Shown here piece by piece: positions 1 through 10,984 of a stretch of 64,000 nucleotides of DNA (the first letter of the stretch is position 1; every line of letters begins with the position of its first letter). The DNA lies in NCBI RefSeq assembly GCF_963678635.1, contig NC_087064.1:57356338-57420337 (forward strand), in the 5' to 3' direction. The notes below the pieces were generated by a model, which saw only the letters and a list, made by a program, of their open reading frames with translations, was not told where the DNA came from and searched no databases. The position numbers were made by a program, and so were the translations under genes. The stretch comes from Symsagittifera roscoffensis (Eukaryota > Xenacoelomorpha > Acoela > Convolutidae).

Positions 1-1
1 A

Positions 2-3000
2 GCGTTTACAAGTCGCGGTTACTCACCAAGTTCAATTCAGTCCGAACAGAGTAGCAGCAGATTAGCTGAAAATGTACCATCCGGCCCGGAAACTGGTCAT
101 CAAGATCAAAAAACCAAAAATCTGACGGATGCAGAAGGCATAACATTCAAAGCTAAGGTGGGTGATTTAATCAAGAAACTAAGCGAGAATCCGCAAAACG
201 GCTGCATTCTAGACTCAAGCCAATGCGCAGCCATGCAACACATTTTGCGTAATCAAATTTCGATCATTCAGGGACCTCCCGGATGTGGAAAAACATTTGT
301 GGGCACAAAGTTTGTTGAACTCATCGCATCACGACAACCTCAACTAGACCGACCGATTCTTTTGCTGACCTATAAAAATCACGCGCTTGACGAGTTTCTG
401 ATGAAAGTGATGAAATTCATTCCCAAAAAACAGATTTGTAGGATTGGTGGAAGGAGCAAAGAGCCACGAATCGAAGACATCACTTTAAGGGCGAAGAGAA
501 AAGAATCGCGCAAGGAGAAATTTAATCAACTATTGAATGAACTGCGACAAAATGAGAATGAGTTAAAATTCCTATTCCACGACTATTTACAGTGTTTCTA
601 CACAAGCGAAGAAGCCTTTGTCGGAGAATTGTCTAGCGAACAAGCTTGGAATGTTCTCGTAAACTCCGAAAATATAAAGCTTCCGAGAACTTTGAAGCTA
701 AACTATTGCGAAATAACCAATTTTCTCAGTCGCCACTCAGTGAACCGTATTATGCAGCGAGCTCTCACAGTCCTTTCGGCTGAGAATGAAAGCGAAGACA
801 CTCCTGAAGATAAATTACATCGGTCATTGACGACAGATGTTTTCAATCAACCTAAAGAGATACAAGATCTCAGAAACATTTTCAAATTAACACTTGATAA
901 GTGGCTACCGACACCTGATAATATCAGGGAGATTGAAAAAAAGTTCATTTCAAATAGTTGCCAAAATGCTTCGAGCTCCAATAAACTTGTTGACAAATCC
1001 AGATCATCCGTTTTTGCTGATCCAAAAACAGATCCAGTCAAATCGGTTGATAATAAAATTGATAACAAAATTGACGAAGACGATGATAGTAAATACGACA
1101 AGGTTAAAGAGCTCGAGTACAATAACCACCGCCAACCTGGGATGCAAGAAGGTAACTCCAAATTTCTGGAATCGATTGAAAAAAAATCCGTTCTCATAGC
1201 CGGTAGTCCAGAACCAGCATTCAATTTATTGCCTTTTGCGCCCAAAATACTTGAGAAAATGAGCGACAGTATTGAGAGGGAAGAAGACTTATGGAGGTTG
1301 AAGAATCCGGCAGACCGATTGGCATTTATTCAGTCGAAGCTTCTCAAAAAATTGGAGCAGGAAGATGCTGGTTATGCAGATGACCTGATCGAGGAATATT
1401 TAGAAAAATGCGAGGAGACAAAAGAAGACGACAATTTGGAGAGCGCAGGAATTTTGCAAAACTGTAAAATCGTGGGAATGACTATAACAGGTGCTTCAAT
1501 TAACAGACAACTAATTGAGTTCCTGAAACCAGCTGTCATCATAGTCGAGGAGGCGGCAGAAGTTTTGGAAGCACAGCTGATTCCCTTGATGAAGCCTTAC
1601 GTTGAACATCTCATACTGATCGGTGATCACCAACAGCTGCGTCCTAACGTAGAAACCTTTGAACTGGTCAAAAAGTACAATTTTGACGTGTCCATGATGG
1701 AGCGGTTGATAAAAGGTCACTTACCATATGTTCAACTGAAGCTTCAAAACCGCATGCGACCAGAAATTTCCAAGTACCTGAAGGACATTTACCCTGATTT
1801 GATGGACGGGCCAAATGTTCACAAAATAGTGTCAGTGCCACAGTTTGAAAACAGTTTTTTGTTTTGGCATCACGAGAGCCCAGAAATTGGAACCAGGAGC
1901 TACTCGAATCTAGAAGAAGCAAAACGCTGCGTAAAACTGGCAAACTTCCTGGTCAACCAAGGATACAAGCCAACACAAATCACCATTTTGGCTGCTTACC
2001 GAGGGCAAAAAGGCTTAATCAAGCGTGAAATGTCCTCTTTGAGGAGCGTTCCTTTGAAAAAAGTTTTTGAAAAAGACGATAAGGATAAAGAAATAGTTCA
2101 AGTTGAGACAATTGATATGTTCCAAGGTGATGAAAATGACATAATCATTGTGTCACTCGTCCGATCTAATAACAATGGCAAAATTGGGTTCATGAAAGAA
2201 TTCAACCGCAGATGTGTAGCTCAGTCTAGAGCAAAGAGGCAAGTAATTTTTGTCGGAAACTCAAAGATGTTTGAGAAAGCCCAAAACTGGGTCACGTTTA
2301 TTGACTTGATAAAAAGCGATGGCGTTTTAAGCCCACAAATTACAATTGTTTGTCCCAAACCAGAACATCGAACTGAAACAAAAATTCACGTGCACACTTC
2401 GGAAGATTTTCCAAAAATAGAGTTTTGCCAACAGAAATGCGGGATGCCTTTTCTGAAATGTGATCACAAATGTGACAAACTATGCCAACCAATGCACGAT
2501 CACAACAAATGTGAAGAGATAATTAGGTACAAAGACGTTTCCCTGTGCAACCATTTTAGAACCAGAAATTGTTACATCAGTCCAGAATCAGTTGATTGTA
2601 AAGCAAATTGCGAGTTCAAGTTCGAAAACTGTAATCATAAATGTGTCAGTTTGTGTAGTCCTACGCATGGACATGATCAGTGTCTTTATCTAGTTAGAGA
2701 TAAATGTCCTAGCTGCAACAATTTCTTAAATAGAAAATGCCACCAATCAATTTCAGAGATCCAGTGCAAATCGTATGTTGATTTCGAATGTCCTAATTGT
2801 AAAAAAGGTGTCAAAAAAGAATGTTCTACTCCTATGGATGAATTCAAGTGCAGGAAAGAGATTTCATACAACGACGATTCTAAATGTTCGCATATAAGAT
2901 CAAAACTTTGCTTTGAGAATACTGCCGATATTATTTGCAAGGAAAAATGTGAAACCCTTTTCGAACCATGCGGTCACAATTGCCACAAAAAGTGTGAGCC

Positions 3001-4600
3001 CGAACACAACCATGACGTTTGCAACGAACTTATCACAAAAAATTGCAGAGAATGCGGAAAAGATTTAATCCGAAAATGCTATGAGCATCAAAATCCTGAA
3101 CAAATGGAGAAAAAATGTCAATGGAATATTCTAGTTGAATGCAAAAAATGTACACAAAAAAGTGAACAAATATGCGAAAGTGGAAAAGAACAAGACTATG
3201 TGTGTTGGAAGTTATGTATCAAAAAATTGAATTGCGGACATTTTTGTAAGAAAAAATGCTTCGAAAAATGTTCGGACTCAAAAAAAAACTGCATCACCTG
3301 CGTTGAAATAGAAAAAAGGGAAGTTGAAAAGCAAAATAAAGAGTTCATTGAAACACATATAAAAGAAGCAATAAAAATGGAGAAGGAGATTGAAGACAGC
3401 AAAAATTCAGAGGCCAGATTTTATAGCTTGGAAGAGATTCTGGCTGATGAAGATAATTGCTTCGAATTTGCCCAGGTATGCAAAAAAGTTGCTAGTGCTC
3501 AAACTTTTGAGCAGCGACAAAAGCTTTCTCTTCAAAAGATTGAAAAAATTCACAACAAAAAGCTGCTCGCAGATTTCTACTTTTCAATGAAAGGAATGAC
3601 CAATGCAAGAGTTCACCAAGATATATTTTATAGAGTTGACACAAAATTTAGCTTGCAAAAAATAGTTGAAGAAGGATTTCAATTTTCCGACGAAAACTTT
3701 ATGATTCTGAATGAAGGATTTCCTAGCTTCGAAGACAACGGCTCTGAGATCGGCTCAGATTCAAAAACGGTTATTCTCTGTAAAGTTGCGGTGGGGAAAG
3801 TGAAATGCTTCAAAAAAGATGACAGTAATTTTTCCAAACAAGTTCTCAAAAGAATACTCAGAGAGTATGATTCATGTAAGGTGGTAGTTGATTCTTCGCA
3901 AAACTCCGAAAAGTCTGCATTTAAAATTTTTAATCGGGCAAGAATCATGCCAGAATTTGTTTTGCACCTGAGAAACGCAGATGATCGTTCCAGCATGCCA
4001 CCATATATTGGAAGTGAATACCAAAAAATAGAACTCGAATTGAGCCGAGAGCAGACAGATGACTTCAAAAATCAGCACTTTCAAATAGTTGCTGCTCAAT
4101 ACTATCAACTAATGTCCCAAGATAATCAGGCTCAAAACATTCCAAGAATTTCCAAAGTATTTTACCACTATAATCCGGAACTAGATAAAAATTTCGAAGA
4201 GGAATTGGCATCCCTTAAACGAAAGTACCAAGGTTCAAACTCAAAGAATGCTGACTTCATTCTGGCATTTCACGGAACATCCCGTGTAGAAAATATTGAC
4301 AAGATAGTCCAAGAAAACTTCGATGTAACTAAAATTCAGCGCCACGTTTACGGAAAAGGTATTTACTTTTCTGAAAAGCCAAACGTCAGTTTGGATTACG
4401 CTAAGAACACCAGAAGACTTCTTCTCTGCAAACTTCTTCCAGGAAAATCGTACGAGGGAGACTGCGGGCAGACTGAACAAACGGGAGGGTGTGGCTGTGA
4501 CTCACACCGTGCGCGCAAAGACGAAGATGGGCGTGGTTGGGCTATAGTCATGTTCAACATGCGACGGGTTTTGCCTTGTTACGAAATTGAACTGCATTGA
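2..4600 (+). CDS. ZNFX1-like: ZNFX1-type SF1 helicase with NFX1 zinc fingers and tandem PARP-like domains (5' partial)
   Basis: The frame is open from base 2 to the TGA at 4598-4600, so the 5' part lies outside the window; about 1532 residues are visible. An SF1 helicase comes first: Walker A GPPGCGKT near residue 90, a VIIVEEAAE motif II near 512, GDHQQLRP near 540, then QNRMRPEIS, ETIDMFQGDE and the QSRAKR motif VI. Residues ~808-1096 hold at least four NFX1-type Cys/His repeats such as CGHNCHKKC. A first PARP-like fold (~1195-1330) keeps the YDS and RIMPEFVLHL strands but lacks the HGT motif. A second PARP domain (~1420-1532) has FHGTS and GKGIYFS, the NAD-binding His and Tyr. ZNFX1 proteins are RNA helicases of small-RNA inheritance and antiviral sensing; PARP domains transfer ADP-ribose. 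The role of the fusion is inference. There is no intron in 4.6 kb. Confidence 0.88.
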   Translation, partial: AFTSRGYSPSSIQSEQSSSRLAENVPSGPETGHQDQKTKNLTDAEGITFKAKVGDLIKKLSENPQNGCILDSSQCAAMQHILRNQISIIQGPPGCGKTFVGTKFVELIASRQPQLDRPILLLTYKNHALDEFLMKVMKFIPKKQICRIGGRSKEPRIEDITLRAKRKESRKEKFNQLLNELRQNENELKFLFHDYLQCFYTSEEAFVGELSSEQAWNVLVNSENIKLPRTLKLNYCEITNFLSRHSVNRIMQRALTVLSAENESEDTPEDKLHRSLTTDVFNQPKEIQDLRNIFKLTLDKWLPTPDNIREIEKKFISNSCQNASSSNKLVDKSRSSVFADPKTDPVKSVDNKIDNKIDEDDDSKYDKVKELEYNNHRQPGMQEGNSKFLESIEKKSVLIAGSPEPAFNLLPFAPKILEKMSDSIEREEDLWRLKNPADRLAFIQSKLLKKLEQEDAGYADDLIEEYLEKCEETKEDDNLESAGILQNCKIVGMTITGASINRQLIEFLKPAVIIVEEAAEVLEAQLIPLMKPYVEHLILIGDHQQLRPNVETFELVKKYNFDVSMMERLIKGHLPYVQLKLQNRMRPEISKYLKDIYPDLMDGPNVHKIVSVPQFENSFLFWHHESPEIGTRSYSNLEEAKRCVKLANFLVNQGYKPTQITILAAYRGQKGLIKREMSSLRSVPLKKVFEKDDKDKEIVQVETIDMFQGDENDIIIVSLVRSNNNGKIGFMKEFNRRCVAQSRAKRQVIFVGNSKMFEKAQNWVTFIDLIKSDGVLSPQITIVCPKPEHRTETKIHVHTSEDFPKIEFCQQKCGMPFLKCDHKCDKLCQPMHDHNKCEEIIRYKDVSLCNHFRTRNCYISPESVDCKANCEFKFENCNHKCVSLCSPTHGHDQCLYLVRDKCPSCNNFLNRKCHQSISEIQCKSYVDFECPNCKKGVKKECSTPMDEFKCRKEISYNDDSKCSHIRSKLCFENTADIICKEKCETLFEPCGHNCHKKCEPEHNHDVCNELITKNCRECGKDLIRKCYEHQNPEQMEKKCQWNILVECKKCTQKSEQICESGKEQDYVCWKLCIKKLNCGHFCKKKCFEKCSDSKKNCITCVEIEKREVEKQNKEFIETHIKEAIKMEKEIEDSKNSEARFYSLEEILADEDNCFEFAQVCKKVASAQTFEQRQKLSLQKIEKIHNKKLLADFYFSMKGMTNARVHQDIFYRVDTKFSLQKIVEEGFQFSDENFMILNEGFPSFEDNGSEIGSDSKTVILCKVAVGKVKCFKKDDSNFSKQVLKRILREYDSCKVVVDSSQNSEKSAFKIFNRARIMPEFVLHLRNADDRSSMPPYIGSEYQKIELELSREQTDDFKNQHFQIVAAQYYQLMSQDNQAQNIPRISKVFYHYNPELDKNFEEELASLKRKYQGSNSKNADFILAFHGTSRVENIDKIVQENFDVTKIQRHVYGKGIYFSEKPNVSLDYAKNTRRLLLCKLLPGKSYEGDCGQTEQTGGCGCDSHRARKDEDGRGWAIVMFNMRRVLPCYEIELH

Positions 4601-4826
4601 GCACAAAGAATCGAACCGCTATTTTTAAAATTAACATTTGAAAATTGAATGTATATTTCTACGACTACCTGAAAACTATCCGTGTTTAACAAAAATTTCT
4701 GAATATATCAAATATTGGCGATGAAAATGAATCTTAACAAGACTGCTCGTATTAGGGCGAAGCCCTGAATGTTCCGACTGCCTTGTAAGGTTTATGGAGC
4801 ACTAATAACATTGAAAAATTTAATGA

Positions 4827-4832
4827 AATAAA
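4827..4832 (+). promoter_or_regulatory. Candidate poly(A) signal of the helicase-PARP gene
   Basis: An AATAAA hexamer lies about 230 nt after the stop codon, in AT-rich sequence and on the coding strand. It is the first canonical hexamer I noticed after the stop. Upstream of it, at 4754-4766, the 3' UTR has a small perfect stem AGGGC-GAA-GCCCT. Confidence 0.45.
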
Positions 4833-7144
4833 ACAAAAAGAAATTTTTTTTTCTAAAATTTGAATTTTTAATGAAAATCATCCCCCCACACGCCATATAA
4901 AGTACAAAAGGATAGATTTTGCTCATTGTTACAAATCAATTATGGCAAAAAGCTTCTTTAAACCAATTTGGAACAATTTCTAAGACGGATTAACTCTCCG
5001 CTTCCGCGTTAATAGCGTTAATTGTCCCAAATTGACCAACATGACAATATTTAAACCCCCGTTACTTTACGAAAAATGATCACAGGTAAAAAAATTTTTT
5101 TCAAATTTGAGCTCAGGACAACAAAACCTTTCGAATGATATAAAAAAATTCAGTCAAAAACGGCTAGTTAACAAGTCGAAATTTGTCTGAAGAAAAAAAA
5201 CCCACCCCGAGCACAAATATTCCGTTACTTTCGTATCGAAAGTCGGAACAATAATAAACATTATACGAGGCCAAACTGTGCACAGGATAGGCGCACATTT
5301 TTGTTTCTGCACAAAGTTTGTATCCCTGGGTTGCAGAGACAAGTCTTTAAACATGTTAAAATTTTGTCGGAATGATCGAAGAAAATGAAAGAACAAAAAA
5401 AGAACCAAGGGGGGTCCTAGTTGCGGAATCCGCTAACAATTCACAAAATGCAGTTTGGCGTCGTAATGAGTGTTTTGGACTTATGATCTGCCAGCTCAAG
5501 TTTAGTCCCAAATGAGCTCTAATTAATTAAGACCACAAAGAGATGACTAATACGAAGTCGATTGAAAAATTTGACCGGATTCAATAGAAAAAGCATATCA
5601 TGCAGTAGGTGTTCGGTCTTGGGTTAACCTTATTTTTGTGATAATCAAAATAAACGTATTTGTTTAACTTCAGAGATTTTTTGGATTGATGAATATTTCA
5701 AACTGTGTAAAAGCATACAAAGTGCTCATGAACAATTTCAATAATTTTGTTGTAAATTCATGTAAGATTTTCTTCGAAAATAATTAATGCGGGTAAGCTA
5801 GTATGTAAAGTTCGAGCTTTCCATGTAACCCGATGTTACGAGGAGTAAGTTCTCATAAATTTTCTTTAAATGTTTGTTTTTTTTTGATGCCTTACAAATT
5901 TACCCAACGTAATTTAGCCCTCTATCTATTTGCTCCCTACTTATTTACCCTGCTCTTGAACAATGAAGAAAAAAACCCCGAGATAAAATAATTATTCCCA
6001 ACTTCAATACTCCATTAGTAAAAATGTAAAAATCTTCCTTTCTCAACACGTAATAAACATTTGAGCAAAACGGCAAAACACAACAACGGCACTATCAAAT
6101 CAAGCGCAAGCAGGGAATTGTTGTGCAATGAGCATATGCAGAAAATTGATCGACTGAAATTTTTGAATACTGAGTGTCAAGAAAAATTTGGAAAAACGAA
6201 AATTTAAAAATTGTTTTGGTTGGGCAATCAATTTCTCGAAAAAAGCTAACTATCAGGGCTGACGCTTTTCTATCTTTGTATCTAAATATCAAAACTTATT
6301 ACCTTCCGAACCTTAAAAATGCACGTTATTGCCTATTTTCTACATCTAAATCAGAAAAAAGTCAGCAATAATATGTGACTAATTAAATCATTTTTTTTCA
6401 CTCTGAAACTAATTTTTGATTTGAGATATTTCGAACTTTGGTATTCCACATTCGTCGAAGAATCTGGCTAATTATTTAATGTAATTGAAACAATTCAAGT
6501 GGTTACAAACATGCTTCAGGTACCCATTGAGCTATCTCCCCACCCCGAAGAGGCAATGTGGGTTGAGATTGTCAATTGATCCCAATTTAATTACTTTGTA
6601 CCTAAAACCTTGTAACTCCAAGCTATGTTTAAAGCATAGTTTACTTAGAATATTGTCCCACAACGCACAAAACCTTATGGTGACAAGCCTTGTCAAATAA
6701 AATTGAAAAAAAAAACTACCAAAACCCAAAAATGCCAGACTTACAAATTTCAAACTACAGCCTTAACCCAAGACAACCAGGCACTCGAAAAAAAAACATG
6801 ATACTACTTTTGATACGCACAGCCACCGAAACTACATAAGCAAAATCAAACACCTTATTACAGCCTAACGGTAACAGAAACAAACGCAGCAACACTTTAG
6901 TCCTACTTTAGCGGAATCCGCTCAAACATCTGTAAAGTGATAGAAATCATGCGAAAGGATGCCTCTGTAAAATTCAGTCTTCAATTTGTCTAGCGGTGAT
7001 CCGGTTGTATAAAAATAAGAGCCAAGTATTGAGTAAAAATTTTAAGAGCAAAATATTCCTGGAGAAAAAATAATGTCTAGGAAGCAAATTCAATTCACTG
7101 TGCAACAGTCTAGTCTTTATTTGACAAAATTAAATTAGTTTTCC

Positions 7145-7148
7145 TTTG
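7145..7148. repeat. Target site duplication TTTG (left)
   Basis: TTTG directly abuts the first base (TG) of the left LTR. The same TTTG follows the last base (CA) of the right LTR at 26071-26074. A 4-bp duplication suits a Ty3/gypsy integrase. Confidence 0.75.
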
Positions 7149-7558
7149 TGAGTTAGGTTTGAGTTGGTTAACTCATAGAGTAATTTCGGATAGGGTACAC
7201 CGTCTGCTCGTCACGCTATCTTATTTTCGGCCGGATAGATTCGTGCAACTTCTTAGTCTAATACCGATCCTAATCTTACTCTTATACTATCTAGTCTCAG
7301 GTTGTTTAACTAGTCTCTGCTAGGCTCAATAGATCTAGGGTATACTGGTTTATTGCGGCTGCTGAAGTGCTCGGGAGAGTCCAACTAATTTCTAAGTTAA
7401 ATTCAAATCTCTCTGGTGCTGATATTACAAGTAACTTCAGCACTTACAAATAAGTGGGTTGTTAGTTAGATGGATCATGATTGGTTAATATTAAATACTT
7501 TACATTGGTAAAATATCTAATTTATCCAATCATAAAATGTAGTTTAGATCAGGTTCCA
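7149..7558 (-). repeat. 3' LTR (element orientation)
   Basis: This 410-bp repeat starts TG and ends CA and is matched base for base by 25661-26070, with one visible substitution. The element reads on the minus strand, so this is its 3' LTR. The inside flank on the element strand ends in the purine-rich GGATGGG, a weak polypurine tract candidate at 7559-7566. Confidence 0.92.
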
Positions 7559-9172
7559 CCCATCCGGGTTTTACAGAGTTTTTTAGAATAGTTCTTCTGC
7601 AATTCGAAGGATGGATGATGGAAGTTGGTGTTTGGCGAACATCTTATTTCTTCTGTTTCCTTTTTGTTAAAGAAGTTTCAGGAAGCTGGAGTTAGAGACA
7701 TAAGACGTTGTGTCTTCTAGTGACAACGACTAAGTCTTCGCAACAAACTCAAATCTGATTTCAGAATGGTTGGCTATGTCAGGTTTTTCTGTTCTGCGTG
7801 GAGAACTTCTTTTGTGTCTGATCTAGTTTGGGAATGGCGTGGAGATTGTGCGTGGAGGGGATGCCTGGTTACTCGGATCTGTACGTATACTTGAACATCG
7901 AGGTGGTCATTGGTCTAGTTCAATGAAGTCCTTTTCTGCGAAGTCAAGTCGTACTCTAAATCCTTTGAGTTGTGATTGTGAGTGGCATATCGATTGTGGT
8001 TGGTCATTCTCTCTCGAGTGTAGTGGGGTCGTTTTGTCTTTAGATGTTCGTCCTTGGTGTTGTATTCTGATCTATGTATTGCATAATGTAATTTACATTT
8101 TATAAAACATTTATTAGTTTAATATTTTTTAATTATGATTTTAGTTAGTTGTTTTCACAAAAGCTTTTTGTTTTAGTTCGGTTATTTTGAAGAGTTACTC
8201 ACACTTGAGTAGCTCTTATTAAAAATAGAGGTGTGGTCACAAAGCGTGGATGTAGCGCAGTGGGTTAGGCCGGCTATAGAGCATGCTCAGGACGTCCTTC
8301 CTGGTGGGTTAGGCCAGGAATGGGAGTATGATTTCATGCGGTTTTTGTGAGGGGTCCTGTTATGTGACAACGTTTTATGTTGGGTTTGTTGTGGTTTTTC
8401 TTATGTCTTGTTGGTTATGTCCTTTTTCCAAAAAGTAAATTGTTCGTGGTATGGGTTTGTCTTTCGACTTTTTTGTGTTTTATTATTTCTTTCTTAGACT
8501 TTATAATAGTCTTCAAAAGAATAAATTATCCAGTTTTAAACTGGGTTAATCCGGTTTGGGTACCGTTGGTTTCCTTTTCTTAGTCATGCTGTTATTCTAT
8601 GATTTGTGGTATTTAGTAAGCTGCGTTGGTTATTTTTGTTTAGTATATGATTCCTTTCCAACCGGGTTAAAGGAAGGTTTGAAACATGTTATTATATGTT
8701 AGAGTTGTTGAGTGTGAAAACTTGAAACTGAAATTCATTATTTTAAACAATTCTTCGTGGGCGAGCTGGGCGAGTGTGGATAGAATTTCTGTGCGAATGA
8801 ATGAAAATATCAAAAGGTTAGTACTGCAATTGCATTTTATTAATTTACTGCATAGAATTTGGAAATTTACTGCTAGTTATGGGGGAATTTTAAGTTACAA
8901 ATTTTCATTATAATTAGATTTACTGCTTGTGGGGAAAATTTTAGAAATGAATTTACTGCATTGGTATTAAATTTATAAAGTTATAAGTGTAAGAGATTAA
9001 TAGAATTTTTGAAATCTGTTTGATGAAATTTGCGATTTTTATTTGTCTTTTGTGGTCTTTGTAGGTGATTGTCGGATGAAGGCTAAAAATCTAAAGAAAA
9101 CATGGATAAAGTATGGTGAGTTTTTTAATATTTTAATTAGTTAGTTATATTCATTTAATTCATACTTACCTG
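7559..9172 (-). other. Long 3' non-coding tail of the retrotransposon
   Basis: About 1.6 kb separates the last ORF from the 3' LTR. No frame here is convincing. It holds the candidate polypurine tract next to the LTR and, on the plus strand, a pol III box A-like motif at 8253-8264. Such a long tail might carry a transport or packaging signal, or an unrecognised insertion; nothing visible decides this. Confidence 0.5.
8253..8264 (+). promoter_or_regulatory. tRNA box A-like motif inside the LTR element
   Basis: TAGCGCAGTGGG fits the box A consensus TRGCNNAGYNGG at every position. It sits in a GC-richer patch with a repeated GGGTTAGGCC word. I see no good box B downstream and no cloverleaf, so this may be a relic tRNA or SINE head or a chance match. 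Antisense to the element. Confidence 0.25.
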
Positions 9173-10978
9173 TTAGTCGTCGGGGAAAAAACCGTGGGGG
9201 AAGATGTCGTGAATTAGTTCTGAAGTTGTTAGTAGTTTAGCTAAGATGCGGATGATATTTTTAGTCTGAAGCAGTGGCCAAAGCAATTGAAGTGCCTTAA
9301 TAGTGGTTAGTTCTTCAGTGCCAACTGCAAACTCATAAGGTGTGTTTTGGATTAGATTATATAATTTGTGATTGAATTTAGTGTTGTGGATGAATTCTAA
9401 AATTGGGATTTCTATAGGTTGTACAAACTCGTGCGGGATAAGGAAGGGTCGGGATTCTTCGGCGTTGAAGGTCTTGGTGATGGGACAGAAGATGTACATT
9501 TGGGTTATGGGGTCATAATTACGAAGAATACCATGGAGGTTAGTGTCTTTAATACAATATGTGAAATTTAGGAAAAATGGTGAAGTGTATTTGGAATTAA
9601 TGAATTGAAAACGATGGTGTGGTTGTCTAGAGGGTGTGTGTAGGTCAAAGTGATTTTGGATGAAGCGATAATAACTGTATGTGTGGGTTTGTTTAGTGCG
9701 CAACATAATATCGTGTGAGCAGTGTAAATCTCTTTCGTGTGGTGCAAGGAAATGAAAGGTTAGTGAAAATATTTGGAAGCGTTCTTTAAAACTTTCGTAT
9801 GCTTGTGTGTCTGTTAGTGCTTCTGAAATAATGTGATCAAACTTTCGGTCGAAGATGTTTAGTGTAAATATATATGGTGTCTTGATGAAAAATTTCTCAG
9901 TAATTTGTGGATTAGCGAAGCGATCGTCGTCTAAGAATTGATCTTGGTTAGCTCTGATGATGTTGTGATCATAGTATTCGAGTGTATATTCGTTAGCTCT
10001 AGGTGCAGTGTGTGTTTTTAGTGATTTTTTATATCCAACGTAAGTAAATTGTCTAGCGGTTAGTGGTGTAGTGAGTCGATATAGCATGTCCGTATTTCGC
10101 TCTATATCGATGTGAGTGTTAGATAAAGGTAAGCAAAGAGGATTAGTAAAATGATAATATGAGGTCCAAGAGAGAGTGGGCATTAAAACGTATTCATCTA
10201 CAAAGTTGCGTGTTTCGTTAGTGTCGTGGGGGGTGTTTAAGGTGTATTGTGGGAATGAGGGTAAGGTGATGGCTAAAAATTCTTTTGTGTTAGTATGCTT
10301 GGGGTGGTTGATGTATTCACGGGCTGTTCCTGGTTTTGCTGGGAAAGGATGGTTGGGGAACTTTCTTTTAAAAGTGCGGTAAGCTCTATTAGTGTTGAGT
10401 GAAGATTCAGTTGATGTGGATGATGGTGCTAATGATTCAGTATAATTTGAAGAGGGTGTAGGGGTAGGGGGGTTGGATGAATTTATTGTGGAGGAGATTT
10501 GGTTTATGGTTGGGGTATTAAGGTGGTAGGGTTGTTGTTGAAGGGTAATAAAATTATCTAGCTCTGGGGAGATTCGGGGGGTGTCTGGAGAATGAGATGA
10601 TTGGTCAGAATGGTATGAGGAGTAGGTTGGGGTAACTTGGGAAGCATAAGAGGGTGTGGGAGTGATTGGGTCAGGGTTATTGGATAATATGGGTTGAAAA
10701 GGGGGTTGAGAAAAATTAGAAGAGTTATGAAAATTATTGGATGGGGATGGTTCTGAGTCGGCAAATTCATCGGGGGTTTCAATATTCGGGTTATTGAGTT
10801 GTGAGATGGAATATAAAACTGAGATGTGTGAATTAGTGTCGGAATTCATGCCTGATGTTACATTACTAGATGGAAATTCGGGTGGCGGAAAAGCAAAAAG
10901 TGGTATTATTGGGATTGGAGAGGTAAGATTGGTTGGGTGGGAATTTGATCGGTGTAGTGATCCAAGTTGGCGGCTCAT
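9173..10978 (-). CDS. Uncharacterised 601-aa protein, last ORF of the LTR element
   Basis: It starts with ATG six bases after the envelope stop and ends shortly before the 3' non-coding tail. Residues 1-200 are very rich in Pro, Ser, Thr and Asn and look disordered. Residues ~200-600 look folded, with many aromatic residues, His and evenly spaced hydrophobic stretches. I see no signal peptide, membrane helix, zinc knuckle or known catalytic motif. I do not recognise the family. Its place resembles accessory genes of complex retroviruses, but that is only an analogy. The frame is intact in a young element, which argues that it is used. Expression probably needs the same subgenomic message as the envelope, with reinitiation, because the spacing is so tight. 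Confidence 0.72.
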   Translation of the reverse strand: MSRQLGSLHRSNSHPTNLTSPIPIIPLFAFPPPEFPSSNVTSGMNSDTNSHISVLYSISQLNNPNIETPDEFADSEPSPSNNFHNSSNFSQPPFQPILSNNPDPITPTPSYASQVTPTYSSYHSDQSSHSPDTPRISPELDNFITLQQQPYHLNTPTINQISSTINSSNPPTPTPSSNYTESLAPSSTSTESSLNTNRAYRTFKRKFPNHPFPAKPGTAREYINHPKHTNTKEFLAITLPSFPQYTLNTPHDTNETRNFVDEYVLMPTLSWTSYYHFTNPLCLPLSNTHIDIERNTDMLYRLTTPLTARQFTYVGYKKSLKTHTAPRANEYTLEYYDHNIIRANQDQFLDDDRFANPQITEKFFIKTPYIFTLNIFDRKFDHIISEALTDTQAYESFKERFQIFSLTFHFLAPHERDLHCSHDIMLRTKQTHTYSYYRFIQNHFDLHTPSRQPHHRFQFINSKYTSPFFLNFTYCIKDTNLHGILRNYDPITQMYIFCPITKTFNAEESRPFLIPHEFVQPIEIPILEFIHNTKFNHKLYNLIQNTPYEFAVGTEELTTIKALQLLWPLLQTKNIIRILAKLLTTSELIHDIFPHGFFPDD

Positions 10979-10984
10979 CGTGGG

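Larger units (their letters stand above)
4601..7148. other. Non-coding DNA between the helicase gene and the LTR element
   Basis: After the candidate poly(A) signal I see no convincing gene. The frames are short, start mostly on non-AUG codons and carry no family signature. The stretch is AT-rich, with homopolymer A/T runs and no clear repeat. It ends at the TTTG target duplication of the retrotransposon. Confidence 0.6.

Noticed and set aside
847-1245. 132-aa minus-strand ORF inside the helicase gene
   Set aside because: Antisense shadow of the helicase frame; no independent support.
6900-7148. Extension of the LTR beyond 7149 to the left
   Set aside because: Identity between the two LTR copies stops exactly at TG, with TTTG duplications outside.
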